The notes: generated by a model from the letters alone, not told the origin. DNA of 64,000 bases from Streptomyces californicus (GCF_000717645.1 NZ_JNZZ01000004.1:290325-354324); one strand, 5' to 3'. Counted from the first letter of the stretch, positions 24,512-34,025 are shown. Numbers and translations: made by a program.

Positions 24512-24778
24512 GTGTCCCCAAGTGGAGAAGGGGTCCCGGGGCGCGCTCGTGTCGTCAGCCCGGCGGAACCCATCTGGTCCATGAGCCTCTTGGCTCATGG
24601 GAACAGACAGGCGAACCACGTGAACGGTTGTGCAGTCCTGTGACTTTTCTGTGAAATCGCCGACGCCGTGCCCCGATCGTTCCCCGGGGCCCCCCGGCGC
24701 GTGCCCCGACCGCCCCTGCCACGACCGGGCTTCGGACTCCTGACGCGTGCCCCCGGTCGCCCTCGTCCGGGAGGCCGC

Positions 24779-27700
24779 TCAGTCGAACCAGCGGTCGCGG
24801 GCCAGCTCCTCCGTCCGGGACGGGTCCTCCAGGAGGGCGGCGACCTCGAAGCGGCGGGGCCACTGGCCCGCCGCCCATGCCAGGCCGGCCGCGACGCCCT
24901 CCAGGGTGGCGGCGTGGACGACGCCGTCCGGGGTGCGGCGCCAGTCCAGTTCGACGCCGCCGGCGAGCAGTTCGGTGTGCTCGACGTACGTGTCCGGGGT
25001 GCCGGGGCCGAGCAGGACGCGGACGGAGTCCGGTACGCGGTGCTCCTCGCCCTCGCTGGTGACGTCCGCGTCGACGGTCTCGCCGAGCCGCCGGACCTGG
25101 AGCAACTCGGCCAGGTCGGCCGCGCGGGACGGGGCGACCGGGAGCAGGGGCAGGCCCTCGGTGAGCGGCAGCACGTCGGGGGCGTCCGCGATCACGGCCT
25201 CGGCCGCGTCGACCACCGCCACCTCGCCGTCCACCACCGCCCGCAGCTCGTCCGGCAGGGTCACCCGGTCCGGATCGAGATCGGCCAACGCCGTGTAGAG
25301 GGCGTGCAGTTGTACGGGGGTGACCGGGCGGTCCCCGTCGGCGAGGCGGCCCAGCAGTTCGGCCGCGCCGCCCGGCTCGTCCAGGAGGGCGGCGACCGAG
25401 GTCCGTACGCCGAGGGCCCGCAGCACCTCGGTGTCGTCGAAGCCGGTGGCGTCCACCGCGTCGTACAGCCCGGCCAGCCGGGGGTCGCCGCCCGCCGCGC
25501 GCAGTCCGGCCGGGCGGCGGCCCTCCAGCACGGGGTGGTCGCGCAGCCACCACGCGGTGTACGGGCGCACGGACCGGGTCGTGCCGTCCGGCATCAGCAC
25601 CCGTACCGGCTGGGTCAGCGCGTCGCGCAACGGCGGCCGCGCCAGCAGCGCGAGCGCCTGCGGCCAGGCGTCGTCGTCCACCAGGTCCAGGTCCCGTACG
25701 GCGACGATCTCGGTGGCGACCGGCGGCACCGGGGTCTCGTCCAACCCGTCGAGCAGGTCCTCGCACCAGACGTCCACGGCGTCCAGCAGCCCGGCGTCGT
25801 CCGGTTCGGCGAAGTCGCCGTCGCGGGGCTCCAGTTCGTCCGGATCGAGGACGACGTCGGTGGCGCGTACGAGGGCGAAGGTGGCCAGCACCCCGCAGGC
25901 GGTGAGCGGGCCCTCGCCCCAGCGGTCGGCCAACTCCTGCTCGACGAAGCCCAGTTCCCCTTCGCGCATGATCTGCGCGAACGGGCTCGCGGGGAGCACC
26001 AGTTCGCCCGCCGGGGCCGGTTCGCCGTCCTCGTCGGGGAGGGCGAGCGCACCGAGCCAGGGCTCGTCGCCGGGGGCGAGTTCGGCGTCGCGCACGAGGG
26101 TGAGGACGGTCTCCGCCAGTTCGTCGGCGTCGAGCGCGTCCTCGTCCCAGATCTCACCCGCGTCGAGCGATCCGGCGACAGCGGCCCGCACTTGAGGGGT
26201 CGTCAGTACGGCGCGCGGGGTGGCGGGCAGCGCCCCGAGCTTCTCCAGCAGCGGGTGCGCGGCGTCCGGGTGGGCGACCTTGAGGCCGAGCCGGGAGAGC
26301 CGGGCGAGCACGGGGCCGGTGAGCGCGTCCGGGAGCGGCAGCAGGATCTGGCGCGGCCCGATCGTGGTGCGCGGCGGGCGGCCCGCCCGCTCGTCCTCCG
26401 GGTCGCCCGCGAGGGGGACGGGGAGGCCGGTGAGCCGGTCGGGATCGGTGCCCGCGAGGCTGTCGTAGAGCCGGTGCCACCAGGCGGGGTCGCGCTCCAG
26501 GCCGGCCAGGCGGTCGATCGCCTCGGTCAGCGGGACGCGCGCCACCCCGAGGGTCCGCAGCTCGGTGCGCCGCTCCAGGCCGGCGGGCAGCAGGCAGGGC
26601 AACACCTCGGCGAGCACCCGTACGGTCTCGGCGCCGACGCCCTCGACGACCTCGGCCTCGACCGGCCGCAGGGCGGAGCCGCCGCCCTCCGTACGGTCCC
26701 CGTCCCGCTCCCAGTCGTCCGCCCAGCCCTCCCGGTCCGCCTCGGGGTCGCGGGGCGCGGCGGGCTCCAGGAACGCCACCCGGGGCAGCCGGTTCAGGAC
26801 CGCCTCGCGCAGCGCCCCGTCGAGCGCGCCCTTGCCGAGTCGGCCGGGCACCAGGTCGATGGTCCCGGTCGACACCGGCCGCCAGTCGCCGAGCAGCTCG
26901 GCGTACGCGTCGGCGGCCCGCTCGACCAGGAAGTCGGTCAGCGGCCCCGGGGCGGGGTGCCGGCGGGCGGTGTCCAGCGGGAGGGAGGCGATGAGCAGGG
27001 CGGGGATGCCGAGGGGTTCGTCGGTGGGCGTGGGCGCGTGGACGACGGGTGCCGTACGGGGGTGGAGCGGGGCGCCCTCCTCGTCGACCGGGACCGCCCA
27101 GGTGACCGACCAGTGCGGGCGCAGCCGCTCCTCGACCGGCCGGTCGGCGAGCAGGGCGGGCTCGACGGGGCCGTGGCGGTGGACGGTGCGCCACCGGTTC
27201 AGGCCGCGAGCGGAGTCGTCGATGTGCGTGTACGGCCCGTGGACGGTGCGGGTCAGGGTCCGCGTCCCGTCCGGGGTCTCGATGACGACCTCGTCCAGGC
27301 CGGGCAGGGTGAGCAGCAGCGCGTCGTCCACGCCGGCCAGCAGCCGCGCCGCCAGATCCTCGGCGGTGCCGTCGCGCAGGGGCAGCACGACGACGGTGTC
27401 GTACCCCTGGGGCGCGGAGCCCTCGGCGGGCAGCGGCAGACGCAGCAGCGGTACGTGTCCGTCGCGGCGGCGCAGTTCGTCGCCGAGGCCCGGGGAGCCG
27501 ACGGCCGCCTGCCGGGCCAGTTCGCGGGCCTCGGCCAGGGACCAGCGGACCCCGCCGTGGACGCCGAGGACGGCGGGCTCGTCGCTGACCGCGAGGACGG
27601 CGGCGAACCCGACGCCGAACCGGCCGACCGCGGACTCGTGGCCCTCGCGCTTGGCGGAGGCCCGCAGGGTGGACAGGGACTCCACGCCGGTGGCGTCGAG

Positions 27701-27988
27701 CGGGGCGCCGGTGTTGGCGGCGGCGAGGACGCAGCGGGCGTCGGGGTCGCCGGGGGCCGCGGGGTGCAGGGTGAGCCGGAGCCGGCCGGGGACGCGGGCA
27801 CGGGCGGCGGCGTCGGCGGCGTTCTGGGCCAGCTCGACGACGAGGCGGTCGCGGTAGCCGCCGAGCGCGAGGTCCTCCTCGGCGTTGGCGTCCTCCCGGA
27901 ACCGGGCGGGCCCGGCGTCCCACGCGTCGAGCACGCCGCGCCGCAGCCGTGCCGTCCCGAACGGATCGGCCCCCTCGGTCGCCTTCAT
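24779..27988 (-). CDS. Sacsin/Hsp90-like N-terminal ATPase domain protein, 1069 aa
   Basis: A very large single-chain protein with a GHKL ATPase at the N terminus. The N-box VVELAQNAADAA (Glu52, Asn56), AANTGAPLD, and the lid/G2 motif VGRFGVGFAAVL (121-132) match the sacsin-type Hsp90-like domain. The remaining ~850 residues have no recognisable domain but are conserved in Streptomyces and include many acidic Asp/Glu clusters (DEDGEPAPAGEL, DPDELEPRD). Its role is unknown; a chaperone or an RNA-processing adaptor have both been imagined for such proteins, and I can support neither. It lies 362 bases upstream-side of the DUF3027 gene, same strand. Confidence 0.85.
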   Translation of the reverse strand: MKATEGADPFGTARLRRGVLDAWDAGPARFREDANAEEDLALGGYRDRLVVELAQNAADAAARARVPGRLRLTLHPAAPGDPDARCVLAAANTGAPLDATGVESLSTLRASAKREGHESAVGRFGVGFAAVLAVSDEPAVLGVHGGVRWSLAEARELARQAAVGSPGLGDELRRRDGHVPLLRLPLPAEGSAPQGYDTVVVLPLRDGTAEDLAARLLAGVDDALLLTLPGLDEVVIETPDGTRTLTRTVHGPYTHIDDSARGLNRWRTVHRHGPVEPALLADRPVEERLRPHWSVTWAVPVDEEGAPLHPRTAPVVHAPTPTDEPLGIPALLIASLPLDTARRHPAPGPLTDFLVERAADAYAELLGDWRPVSTGTIDLVPGRLGKGALDGALREAVLNRLPRVAFLEPAAPRDPEADREGWADDWERDGDRTEGGGSALRPVEAEVVEGVGAETVRVLAEVLPCLLPAGLERRTELRTLGVARVPLTEAIDRLAGLERDPAWWHRLYDSLAGTDPDRLTGLPVPLAGDPEDERAGRPPRTTIGPRQILLPLPDALTGPVLARLSRLGLKVAHPDAAHPLLEKLGALPATPRAVLTTPQVRAAVAGSLDAGEIWDEDALDADELAETVLTLVRDAELAPGDEPWLGALALPDEDGEPAPAGELVLPASPFAQIMREGELGFVEQELADRWGEGPLTACGVLATFALVRATDVVLDPDELEPRDGDFAEPDDAGLLDAVDVWCEDLLDGLDETPVPPVATEIVAVRDLDLVDDDAWPQALALLARPPLRDALTQPVRVLMPDGTTRSVRPYTAWWLRDHPVLEGRRPAGLRAAGGDPRLAGLYDAVDATGFDDTEVLRALGVRTSVAALLDEPGGAAELLGRLADGDRPVTPVQLHALYTALADLDPDRVTLPDELRAVVDGEVAVVDAAEAVIADAPDVLPLTEGLPLLPVAPSRAADLAELLQVRRLGETVDADVTSEGEEHRVPDSVRVLLGPGTPDTYVEHTELLAGGVELDWRRTPDGVVHAATLEGVAAGLAWAAGQWPRRFEVAALLEDPSRTEELARDRWFD

Positions 27989-28350
27989 GCTCACGCTCTC
28001 GACTCCGTTCGGTGCGGGGGGGACGGGGTGCCCCTGCGGCCCAGTGTGCGCCCGAAGGTACCGCGCCCGCCGCCCCGCGAGTGACCGACGCCCATCCGGC
28101 GCCCGGGACACCCGGCCGAACCGGCCTGCCCGCCGCTCACCGTCGCCCCGACACCTCAAGCCCGTCCGGCGCGACCCGTTTCAGCCCGTCCGGCGATCCG
28201 CTCCAGCCCGTCCGGCGCTTGAGGACGGAACCCTCAGCCAGGTGGGCGGTGCGACAACAGGGGCCGGGGCCCCGGAAGGCCCGGAGGGCAGCGCGCGGCA
28301 CCCCGCGATGCCCGCGCACCGCAAGCCCGGACCCCCAGTGGCCAGGAGCC
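27989..28350. other. Intergenic region of 362 bases with a common Streptomyces repeat
   Basis: No gene is apparent. The right part holds three copies of the AGCCCGTCCGGCG unit described separately; the left part is the GC-rich promoter region of the sacsin-like gene without a readable consensus promoter. Confidence 0.7.
28154..28226. repeat. Three copies of AGCCCGTCCGGCG in an inverted frame
   Basis: The unit AGCCCGTCCGGCG occurs three times (from about 28159, 28183 and 28205), bracketed by CCTCAAG at 28154-28160 and its reverse complement CTTGAGG at 28218-28224. The same element is widespread between Streptomyces genes (from general experience, not searched). It may form a hairpin that terminates the upstream transcript. 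Confidence 0.8.
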
Positions 28351-29283
28351 TCAGGAGTGGCCGAGGTCCTCCGACGCCCCGTCCGCCTCCGCCGGTACGG
28401 AGCCCTCGCCCCGCTCCGGCCGGAGCGCGTACGCGTCCACCCGCATCGTGTCCAGCGCGTGCGGCGCCGGCTTCGGCGGCGTCGGCATCACCGCGGCCTC
28501 CGAGTGCCCACCGCACCCGTACGCCAGCGACACCACGTGCCCGTCCGCCGGACCGAACTCGTTCGCGCACACGCCGAACGCCTGCTTCAGCGACCCCGCC
28601 ATCGGGATCAGGAACGCGCAGCTCACACAGGTCGCCGGTGCCGCCTGCGCCATCGGCGTCCGCGGCCCGAACGCCTCGTCCCACCGGTCGGCGGCCTCCA
28701 TCAGCCCGTACCGGGACAGCACCCGCGCCCGCCGCGTGCCCAGCTCCTCGGCGACCGCCGCGATGGAACCCCGGCTGGTCGCGGCCACCGGCCGGTCCGT
28801 CAGCTCGGCGTCCTCCGCGTCGACGAGCTGCGCCATCTCCTCGGAGACCAGCGAGTTCGGCGGCGGCTCGTCCTCGCCGCTCCAGCCGGGCTCCAGCCGC
28901 AGGTCCTCCGCCTCGGTGGGCAGCAGGTCGCCGGGGCCCATGTCGCCGGGGCGCAGCCGCTCGCTCCACGGCACCCACTCCGGCGCGAGGAGCGCGTCCG
29001 CCCCCGGCAGCAGCACCGTTTCGTCCAGCGTGACGTTCTTCGCGCGGGAGGCCCGCGCGACCGTCACCGCCCAGCGCCAGCCCCGGTACCCCGGCTCCTT
29101 GGCCTCGAAGTAGTGCGTGACGACCCGGTCCCCCTCGGAGACCACCCCGACGTGCTCCCCGACCACGCCGGGCGCTGCGGCCTCCTCGGCGGCCTCGCGT
29201 GCGAGGTCCACCGCCTCGGCGCACAGCCGGTCGGGGGCGGGGGTACGGGCCGTACGGCTTCGCGTCGTCGTCGCAGCACTCAC
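28351..29283 (-). CDS. DUF3027 domain-containing protein, 310 aa
   Basis: An actinobacterial protein of unknown role. The conserved region starts at RLCAEAVDLAREAAEEAA and includes VTHYFEAKEPGYRGWRWAVT and EWVPWSERLRPGD. A C-terminal CVSC...C...GCGGHSEAAV cluster (four cysteines and one His) is likely a structural zinc site. GTG 29283 is chosen because DUF3027 proteins begin at that register; the open frame further upstream is unlikely coding. It is probably transcribed from the 394-base region shared with the divergent MFS gene. Confidence 0.82.
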   Translation of the reverse strand: MSAATTTRSRTARTPAPDRLCAEAVDLAREAAEEAAAPGVVGEHVGVVSEGDRVVTHYFEAKEPGYRGWRWAVTVARASRAKNVTLDETVLLPGADALLAPEWVPWSERLRPGDMGPGDLLPTEAEDLRLEPGWSGEDEPPPNSLVSEEMAQLVDAEDAELTDRPVAATSRGSIAAVAEELGTRRARVLSRYGLMEAADRWDEAFGPRTPMAQAAPATCVSCAFLIPMAGSLKQAFGVCANEFGPADGHVVSLAYGCGGHSEAAVMPTPPKPAPHALDTMRVDAYALRPERGEGSVPAEADGASEDLGHS

Positions 29284-29677
29284 AGGTCTTCGCTTCTCTC
29301 CATACGCCAGTCTCACGAGCGCGCCAGCTGCAGGACGGTTTGCCGTTGCGGCCGGACAGGCGGGGACGGGTGGAGGCGGAGCGGACCTGGGGGCCGCGTC
29401 GACGTCCACACCCGTTGTGCCTGCCTCGGGCGTGCCTTCTGCCATCCATTCTGCGGGATCGCCGAGAGGCGCGCGGCCAAGAACAAACGCCGGTGGCGCG
29501 TTACGCACGCTACCCTCTCCGCCGCCCCGCGCCCACCTGCCCGTCCCAAACGTGCCGTATCCGTTCACCGGCGGACGCCGCCGCTCCGCTCCCCCGACAG
29601 GGCGTCACCCGGCGTCTCCCGCGCGCGTCCGTGCTGATCACCGTTCATACCCGCCGAGGTTGGGGCACTATGACGAG
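29284..29677. other. 394-base intergenic region between divergent DUF3027 and MFS genes
   Basis: I see no gene here; short open frames have neither ribosome-binding sites nor recognisable content. It must carry both promoters, but no -35/-10 pair stands out. A somewhat AT-richer patch (CCATTCTGCG, AAGAACAAACG) lies around 29450-29500. Confidence 0.55.
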
Positions 29678-31114
29678 GTGGCTGCCGCCAGGTCGCACGA
29701 CGGTCCCGGCCCGCTCCGCAGGACGGGGCGGGCGACGGGTCGTGTCCTGCGCGCCCCGTTCACCGGCACGGCGCGCTCCATCCGCAGGGCGACGCACGCC
29801 CACGGCGCGGGCGAGTCGGGCCTCGGCAAGCTGATCGAGCTGCACGCCGTCAACGGCGCGGGCGACGTCATGATCACGGTCGCCCTCGCCTCCACCGTCT
29901 TCTTCTCCGTGCCGACGGACGAGGCGCGCGGCCGGGTCGCGCTCTACCTCGCCATCACGATGGCCCCCTTCACCCTCCTCGCCCCGGTGATCGGCCCGCT
30001 GCTGGACCGGCTGCCGCACGGCCGGCGTGCCGCGATGGCCGGGGCGATGCTGGCGCGGGCGCTGCTCGCCATCACCATGTCGGGCGCGGTCGCCACGGGC
30101 GGGCTCGAGCTGTACCCGGCCGCGCTGGGCGTCCTGGTCTGCTCGAAGGCGTACGGCGTGGTGCGCAGCGCGGTGGTGCCGCGGCTGCTGCCACCCGGGT
30201 TCTCCCTGGTGAAGGCGAACTCCCGGGTCACCCTGGCGGGGCTGCTGGCCACGGGGGTGGCGGCCCCGATCGGGGCCGGGCTCCAGACCGTCGGCTCCGC
30301 CTGGCCGCTCTACGGGGCGTGCGCGATCTTCGTGGCGGGCACCTTCCTCGCCTTCACCCTGCCGCCCAAGGTCGACTCCGCGAAGGGCGAACGCCGGGCG
30401 CGGCTGATCGTCCCGCACCACGAGCCGCCCGCCCCGCGCCCCGTACCGGGCAAGGGCAGCACCCGGGCGGGCCTGCGCAGGAACGGCAACGGGCGGAAGC
30501 CGGCCAGGGAGCGGCCACCCGGCCTGCGGTCCGTCGGCGGCTCCGTCCTGCACGGGCTCCAGGCCAACGCCGCGCACCGGGCGCTCTCGGGCTTCCTCAT
30601 CTTCTTCCTGGCGTTCCTGCTGCGCGAGCACCCGCTGGCCGGGCAGAGCGCGGCGGTCTCGCTCGGCATCGTCGGCGTGGCGGCGGGGGCCGGGAACGCC
30701 TGCGGTACGGCGGTGGGCTCCTGGCTCAGGGCGCGCGGCCCCGAGGTCATCGTGGCCACGGTGCTGGGGCTCGCGCTGGGCACGGCGGTCCTGGCCGCCG
30801 TCTTCTTCTCCACGGTGCTGGTCGCCGCGCTCGGCGCGGTCGCCGGGTTCACCCAGGCCCTGTCCAAGCTGTCGCTCGACGCGATGATCCAGCGGGACGT
30901 GCCGGAGGAGGTCCGCACGTCGGCGTTCGCCCGGTCGGAGACGTTGCTCCAGATGGCCTGGGTGGTCGGCGGCGGCATCGGGATCGCCCTGCCGCTCAAC
31001 GCGGTGCTCGGCATGTCGGTCGCCGCGGGCATCCTGGCGCTCGGCGCGGCGACCTCCGTACGGGGTCTCCTGGGGGCCGCGCGACGCGGCACGCCGCACC
31101 CCCGCGTGGCGTGA
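29678..31114 (+). CDS. MFS transporter, 478 aa
   Basis: A major facilitator with about 12 helices and an unusually long basic central loop (about residues 240-290, KVDSAKGERRARLIVPHHEP through RPPGLRSV). Motif-A-like segment GPLLDRLPHGRRAAMAG follows helix 2. The head GESGLGKLIELHAVNGAGDV precedes the first helix. Substrate unknown. GTG 29678 is the best in-frame start; no strong Shine-Dalgarno sequence is present, so translation may be leaderless. It is followed 27 bases later by the DUF2771 lipoprotein gene, which often follows it in Streptomyces. Confidence 0.82.
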   Translation: MAAARSHDGPGPLRRTGRATGRVLRAPFTGTARSIRRATHAHGAGESGLGKLIELHAVNGAGDVMITVALASTVFFSVPTDEARGRVALYLAITMAPFTLLAPVIGPLLDRLPHGRRAAMAGAMLARALLAITMSGAVATGGLELYPAALGVLVCSKAYGVVRSAVVPRLLPPGFSLVKANSRVTLAGLLATGVAAPIGAGLQTVGSAWPLYGACAIFVAGTFLAFTLPPKVDSAKGERRARLIVPHHEPPAPRPVPGKGSTRAGLRRNGNGRKPARERPPGLRSVGGSVLHGLQANAAHRALSGFLIFFLAFLLREHPLAGQSAAVSLGIVGVAAGAGNACGTAVGSWLRARGPEVIVATVLGLALGTAVLAAVFFSTVLVAALGAVAGFTQALSKLSLDAMIQRDVPEEVRTSAFARSETLLQMAWVVGGGIGIALPLNAVLGMSVAAGILALGAATSVRGLLGAARRGTPHPRVA

Positions 31115-31141
31115 ACGGACGCGACCGATAGCCTTCGGCCC

Positions 31142-31618
31142 ATGACCGTTGCGTTCTTCTCCGGTAAGGGCCGTCGAATCGGCGTAGCTCTTGGTGCCGT
31201 GTCCGCGGGACTCCTTGTCCTGTCCGCCTGCGACAAGCCGACGCCGCTCGCCACCGTGACGGTCGGCAGCGACTCGGTGAACACCGAGGCCGCCTGTTAC
31301 AACGACGGCGAAGCGATCAAGGAGTCCCTGGTCCAGGGCTGCCTGAACAAGAAGGCCGAGAAGAGCATCACGGTCTCCATGGACGACAAGGTCCGCTTCG
31401 GCGTCGACCCCGAGATCGCCGAGAACGGCTGGACGCTCTTCATCAACGGCCAGCAGGCCGAGCAGGAGCCGTACGACAAGACCTACCGGACGATCCCCGG
31501 CAGCGCCTTCTTCGCCAGCCAGACGGGCAAGCCCGCCGAGAAGACCAACATCTCCATCGTGGAGACCAAGGGCAAGAAGCTGACGGGCATCTGGCAGTTC
31601 GAGCTCAAGAAGGACTGA
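31142..31618 (+). CDS. DUF2771 lipoprotein, 158 aa
   Basis: A secreted lipoprotein: basic head, hydrophobic core (GVALGAVSAGLLVL) and lipobox LSAC with Cys30 as the lipidation site. The mature part ATVTVGSDSVNTEAACYNDG and KSITVSMDDKVRFGVDPEIA shows the DUF2771 pattern with two further cysteines (ACYN..., QGCLNK) likely disulfide-bonded outside. Function unknown. The gene begins 27 bases after the MFS stop without a clear ribosome-binding site. It precedes mqnB but ends 98 bases before it. Confidence 0.85.
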   Translation: MTVAFFSGKGRRIGVALGAVSAGLLVLSACDKPTPLATVTVGSDSVNTEAACYNDGEAIKESLVQGCLNKKAEKSITVSMDDKVRFGVDPEIAENGWTLFINGQQAEQEPYDKTYRTIPGSAFFASQTGKPAEKTNISIVETKGKKLTGIWQFELKKD

Positions 31619-31716
31619 CCGCCGAAGCCCGGCTCACGGGGCCGTGAGGTCCCGTGAGCCCCGGAGCCCGGCGCAGAGCGTCCTCCTCCCCCGTCCTCGA
31701 CCCTGAGGCTGCATCC

Positions 31717-32424
31717 GTGCGTGTGCTCGTCGTGACCGCTGTCCCCGCCGAACGGGACGCGGTCACGCGTGCGTTCGGGGGCGCTCCGGAGACGGTGGCG
31801 GTGCCGGGGGCCGAGGTGCACCGCCGCGGGGCGTTCGACGTGCTGGCGGGCGGCGCCGGTCCGGCCGCCGCGGCGGCGGCGACCGCGTTCGCCCTGGCGT
31901 CCGCCCCCGCCCCGTACGGGCTCGTCGTCTCGGCCGGGATCGGCGGGGCGTTCACCCCGCTGACCCCGCTGGGCTCACCCGTCGTCGCGAGCGACATCGT
32001 CGCCGCCGATCTGGGCGCCGAGTCCCCCGAGGGGTTCCTCCCGGTCACCGCGCTCGGTTTCGGCCGGGACCGGTTCGCCCCGCCGCCCGCGCTGGTGCGG
32101 GAGGTGGCCGCCGCCGCGGGCGCCGCCGCCGGGCCCGTCCTCACCGTCTCCACCGCGACCGGTTCCGCCGAGCGCGCCGGGGCTCTGCTCGCGGCGCATC
32201 CGGGCGCCCTGGTCGAGGCGATGGAGGGGTTCGGGGTCGCGGAGGCCGCCGCGCGGGCAGCCGTACCCGTACTGGAACTGCGGGCCGTCTCCAACGCCGT
32301 CGGCCCCCGCGACCGGGACGCCTGGCGCATCGGCGACGCACTGGCGGCGCTCACCGACGCGTTCGGGAAGAGCGCCCCCGTACTGGAAGGTTGGAACCGG
32401 CATGACCACCGAAACCGCGCCTAG
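31717..32424 (+). CDS. mqnB: Futalosine hydrolase
   Basis: This phosphorylase-fold hydrolase splits futalosine into dehypoxanthine futalosine and hypoxanthine in the alternative menaquinone pathway. Typical features: RVLVVTAVPAERDAVTRAFG at the N terminus, GLVVSAGIGGAF, VVASDIVAADLGAESPEGF, and VEAMEGFGVAEAAARAAVPV with the catalytic Glu-Met-Glu region; LRAVSNAVGPRDRDAW closes it. GTG 31717 is preferred since orthologues begin MRVLxVTAV; an upstream GTG at 31654 with its own GAGG would add 21 residues. Its end overlaps mqnD by 23 bases. In S. coelicolor the pair is SCO4327/SCO4326. Confidence 0.92.
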   Translation: MRVLVVTAVPAERDAVTRAFGGAPETVAVPGAEVHRRGAFDVLAGGAGPAAAAAATAFALASAPAPYGLVVSAGIGGAFTPLTPLGSPVVASDIVAADLGAESPEGFLPVTALGFGRDRFAPPPALVREVAAAAGAAAGPVLTVSTATGSAERAGALLAAHPGALVEAMEGFGVAEAAARAAVPVLELRAVSNAVGPRDRDAWRIGDALAALTDAFGKSAPVLEGWNRHDHRNRA

Positions 32425-33280
32425 CGGCTCCCCGGCGGGGGACGCGATCCGGATCGCCTTCTCGCCCTGCCCCAACGACACGTTCGTCTTCGAGGCCTGG
32501 GCGCACGGCCGGGTGCCCGGCGCGCCCGCGCCGGACGTGACCTTCGCCGACATCGACATCACCAACGGCATGGCCGAACGGGGCGAGCTGGACGTCCTGA
32601 AGGTGTCGTACGCGGTGCTGCCGTGGGTGCTCGACGAGTACGCGCTGCTGCCGTGCGGCGGGGCGCTGGGCCGGGGCTGCGGGCCGCTGGTCCTCACCAG
32701 GGAGCCGGGCCTCGATCTGACCGGCCGGACCGTCGCCGTGCCGAGCGAGCGCTCGACGGCCTACCTGCTGTTCCGGCTCTGGGCCGCGGACCTGGTCCCC
32801 GGCGGGGTCGGCGAGGTCGTCGTGATGCCGTTCGACGAGATCATGCCGGCCGTCCGGGACGGCAAGGTGGACGCGGGCCTGGTCATCCACGAGGCCCGCT
32901 TCACGTACCGGAACTTCGGGCTGCACAACCTCGCCGACATGGGCCGCCACTGGGAGGACACCACGGGCCTCCCGATCCCGCTCGGCGCGATCATCGCGAA
33001 GCGCTCGCTGGGCGAGGAGGCCCTGCGTCGGCTGGCCGACACCGTACGCGACTCGGTCCGCTTCGCCTGGGACCACCCGGAGGTCTCCCGGCCGTACGTC
33101 CTGGAGCACGCCCAGGAGATGGACCCGGCCGTCGCGGACCAGCACATCGGGCTGTACGTGAACGAGTTCACCGCCGACCTCGGGGAGGACGGCTACGCGG
33201 CGATCCGCGGCCTGCTGACCCGCGCGGCGGCGGAAGGACTCGTACCGCCGCTGGCGCCGGACGCGCTGGCGTTTCCCTGA
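32402..33280 (+). CDS. mqnD: 1,4-dihydroxy-6-naphthoate synthase
   Basis: MqnD converts cyclic dehypoxanthine futalosine to 1,4-dihydroxy-6-naphthoate, the fourth step of futalosine-dependent menaquinone synthesis. It has a periplasmic-binding-protein-like fold: IRIAFSPCPNDTFVFEAWAH, DIDITNGMAERGELDVLKVS, GRTVAVPSERSTAYLLF, VVMPFDEIMPAVRDGKVDAG, LVIHEARFTY. The catalytic-region His is expected in IHEARFTY. Length 292 aa is normal. The start overlaps the mqnB end, so translation is coupled. mqnA and mqnC are not in this window, as is usual for Streptomyces. Confidence 0.95.
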   Translation: MTTETAPSGSPAGDAIRIAFSPCPNDTFVFEAWAHGRVPGAPAPDVTFADIDITNGMAERGELDVLKVSYAVLPWVLDEYALLPCGGALGRGCGPLVLTREPGLDLTGRTVAVPSERSTAYLLFRLWAADLVPGGVGEVVVMPFDEIMPAVRDGKVDAGLVIHEARFTYRNFGLHNLADMGRHWEDTTGLPIPLGAIIAKRSLGEEALRRLADTVRDSVRFAWDHPEVSRPYVLEHAQEMDPAVADQHIGLYVNEFTADLGEDGYAAIRGLLTRAAAEGLVPPLAPDALAFP

Positions 33281-33416
33281 GCGAGGGGCCGGGCGGGACG
33301 GAGCGGGCGGGACGGAGCGGGCGCGGGGTCACGGTCGGGGGCCGGGCTCCGGGGGTGCGGTCAGCGGGTCATCGGGCCTGCGGGTCAGCGGTCAGCAACG
33401 GGGGAGGATGCGGGCG

Positions 33417-34025
33417 GTGCACACAGCGGTCGGCGAGTTCACGCTGGAGTTCTGGAAGGAAGGCCGCACCCACGAGCGGCGGTCCGGGCTCCGGGGCACG
33501 GTGCCCGGGTTCGGGGAGGTCGTGCTCACCGCGCCGCTGCCCCTTGAGCACACGCCGGGCAGCCTGATCTCGGAGGTGCGGGGCCCCTCGATACCCACGG
33601 CGGTGTTCGAGACCCGCGGCATCCACACGGAGGCCACCGACCTGCCGACGCTCAACGGGTCGACGCTCCGGGTCGGCGACGCCATGGTGTACCTGCGGCG
33701 CAACCGCTTCGGCCTGACGCACCGGGCCCGCGCCCTGCGCTTCCAATACGGCGGCGACCAGTACCTGCTGCGGGCAGTGAACCGGAAGCGGTTCGTCCTG
33801 GTCCGGCGGGCCGACGACGAGGACGCCGGGGTCACCCTCACGGCGAGGCTGTCGGGGTTCGGCGGCAAACGGCTGACGGTCCGGACGACGGGCCGCGCCG
33901 TGGCCGCCGACATCTCCCTGGCCGTGCTGTTCGCCGGGGTGGACCGGGCGCCGCTGACCCGCTCGGGCGCGGTGCGCGCGGCCTTGGGACGGTCGACCCG
34001 GCTCTTCGCGGAGAGCCAGGCGTGA
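33417..34025 (+). CDS. Conserved hypothetical protein, 202 aa
   Basis: An all-beta-looking soluble protein with no named family: GEFTLEFWKEGRTHERRSGL, FGEVVLTAPLPLEHTPG, TLRVGDAMVYLRRNRFGLTH and the C-terminal segment RTTGRAVAADISLAVLFAGV. The repeated strands suggest a beta-barrel or LURP-like fold, which is only an impression. GGGGAGG at 33401-33407 fits GTG 33417 (9-base spacing) better than the ATG at 33408 that it abuts. It sits between mqnD and the convergent cold-shock gene. Confidence 0.7.
   Translation: MHTAVGEFTLEFWKEGRTHERRSGLRGTVPGFGEVVLTAPLPLEHTPGSLISEVRGPSIPTAVFETRGIHTEATDLPTLNGSTLRVGDAMVYLRRNRFGLTHRARALRFQYGGDQYLLRAVNRKRFVLVRRADDEDAGVTLTARLSGFGGKRLTVRTTGRAVAADISLAVLFAGVDRAPLTRSGAVRAALGRSTRLFAESQA

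Noticed and set aside
24668..28084. 1138-codon open frame on the plus strand
   Set aside because: It is antisense to the sacsin-like ATPase. Its translation has no domain and a skewed composition rich in Gly, Gln, Arg and Val.
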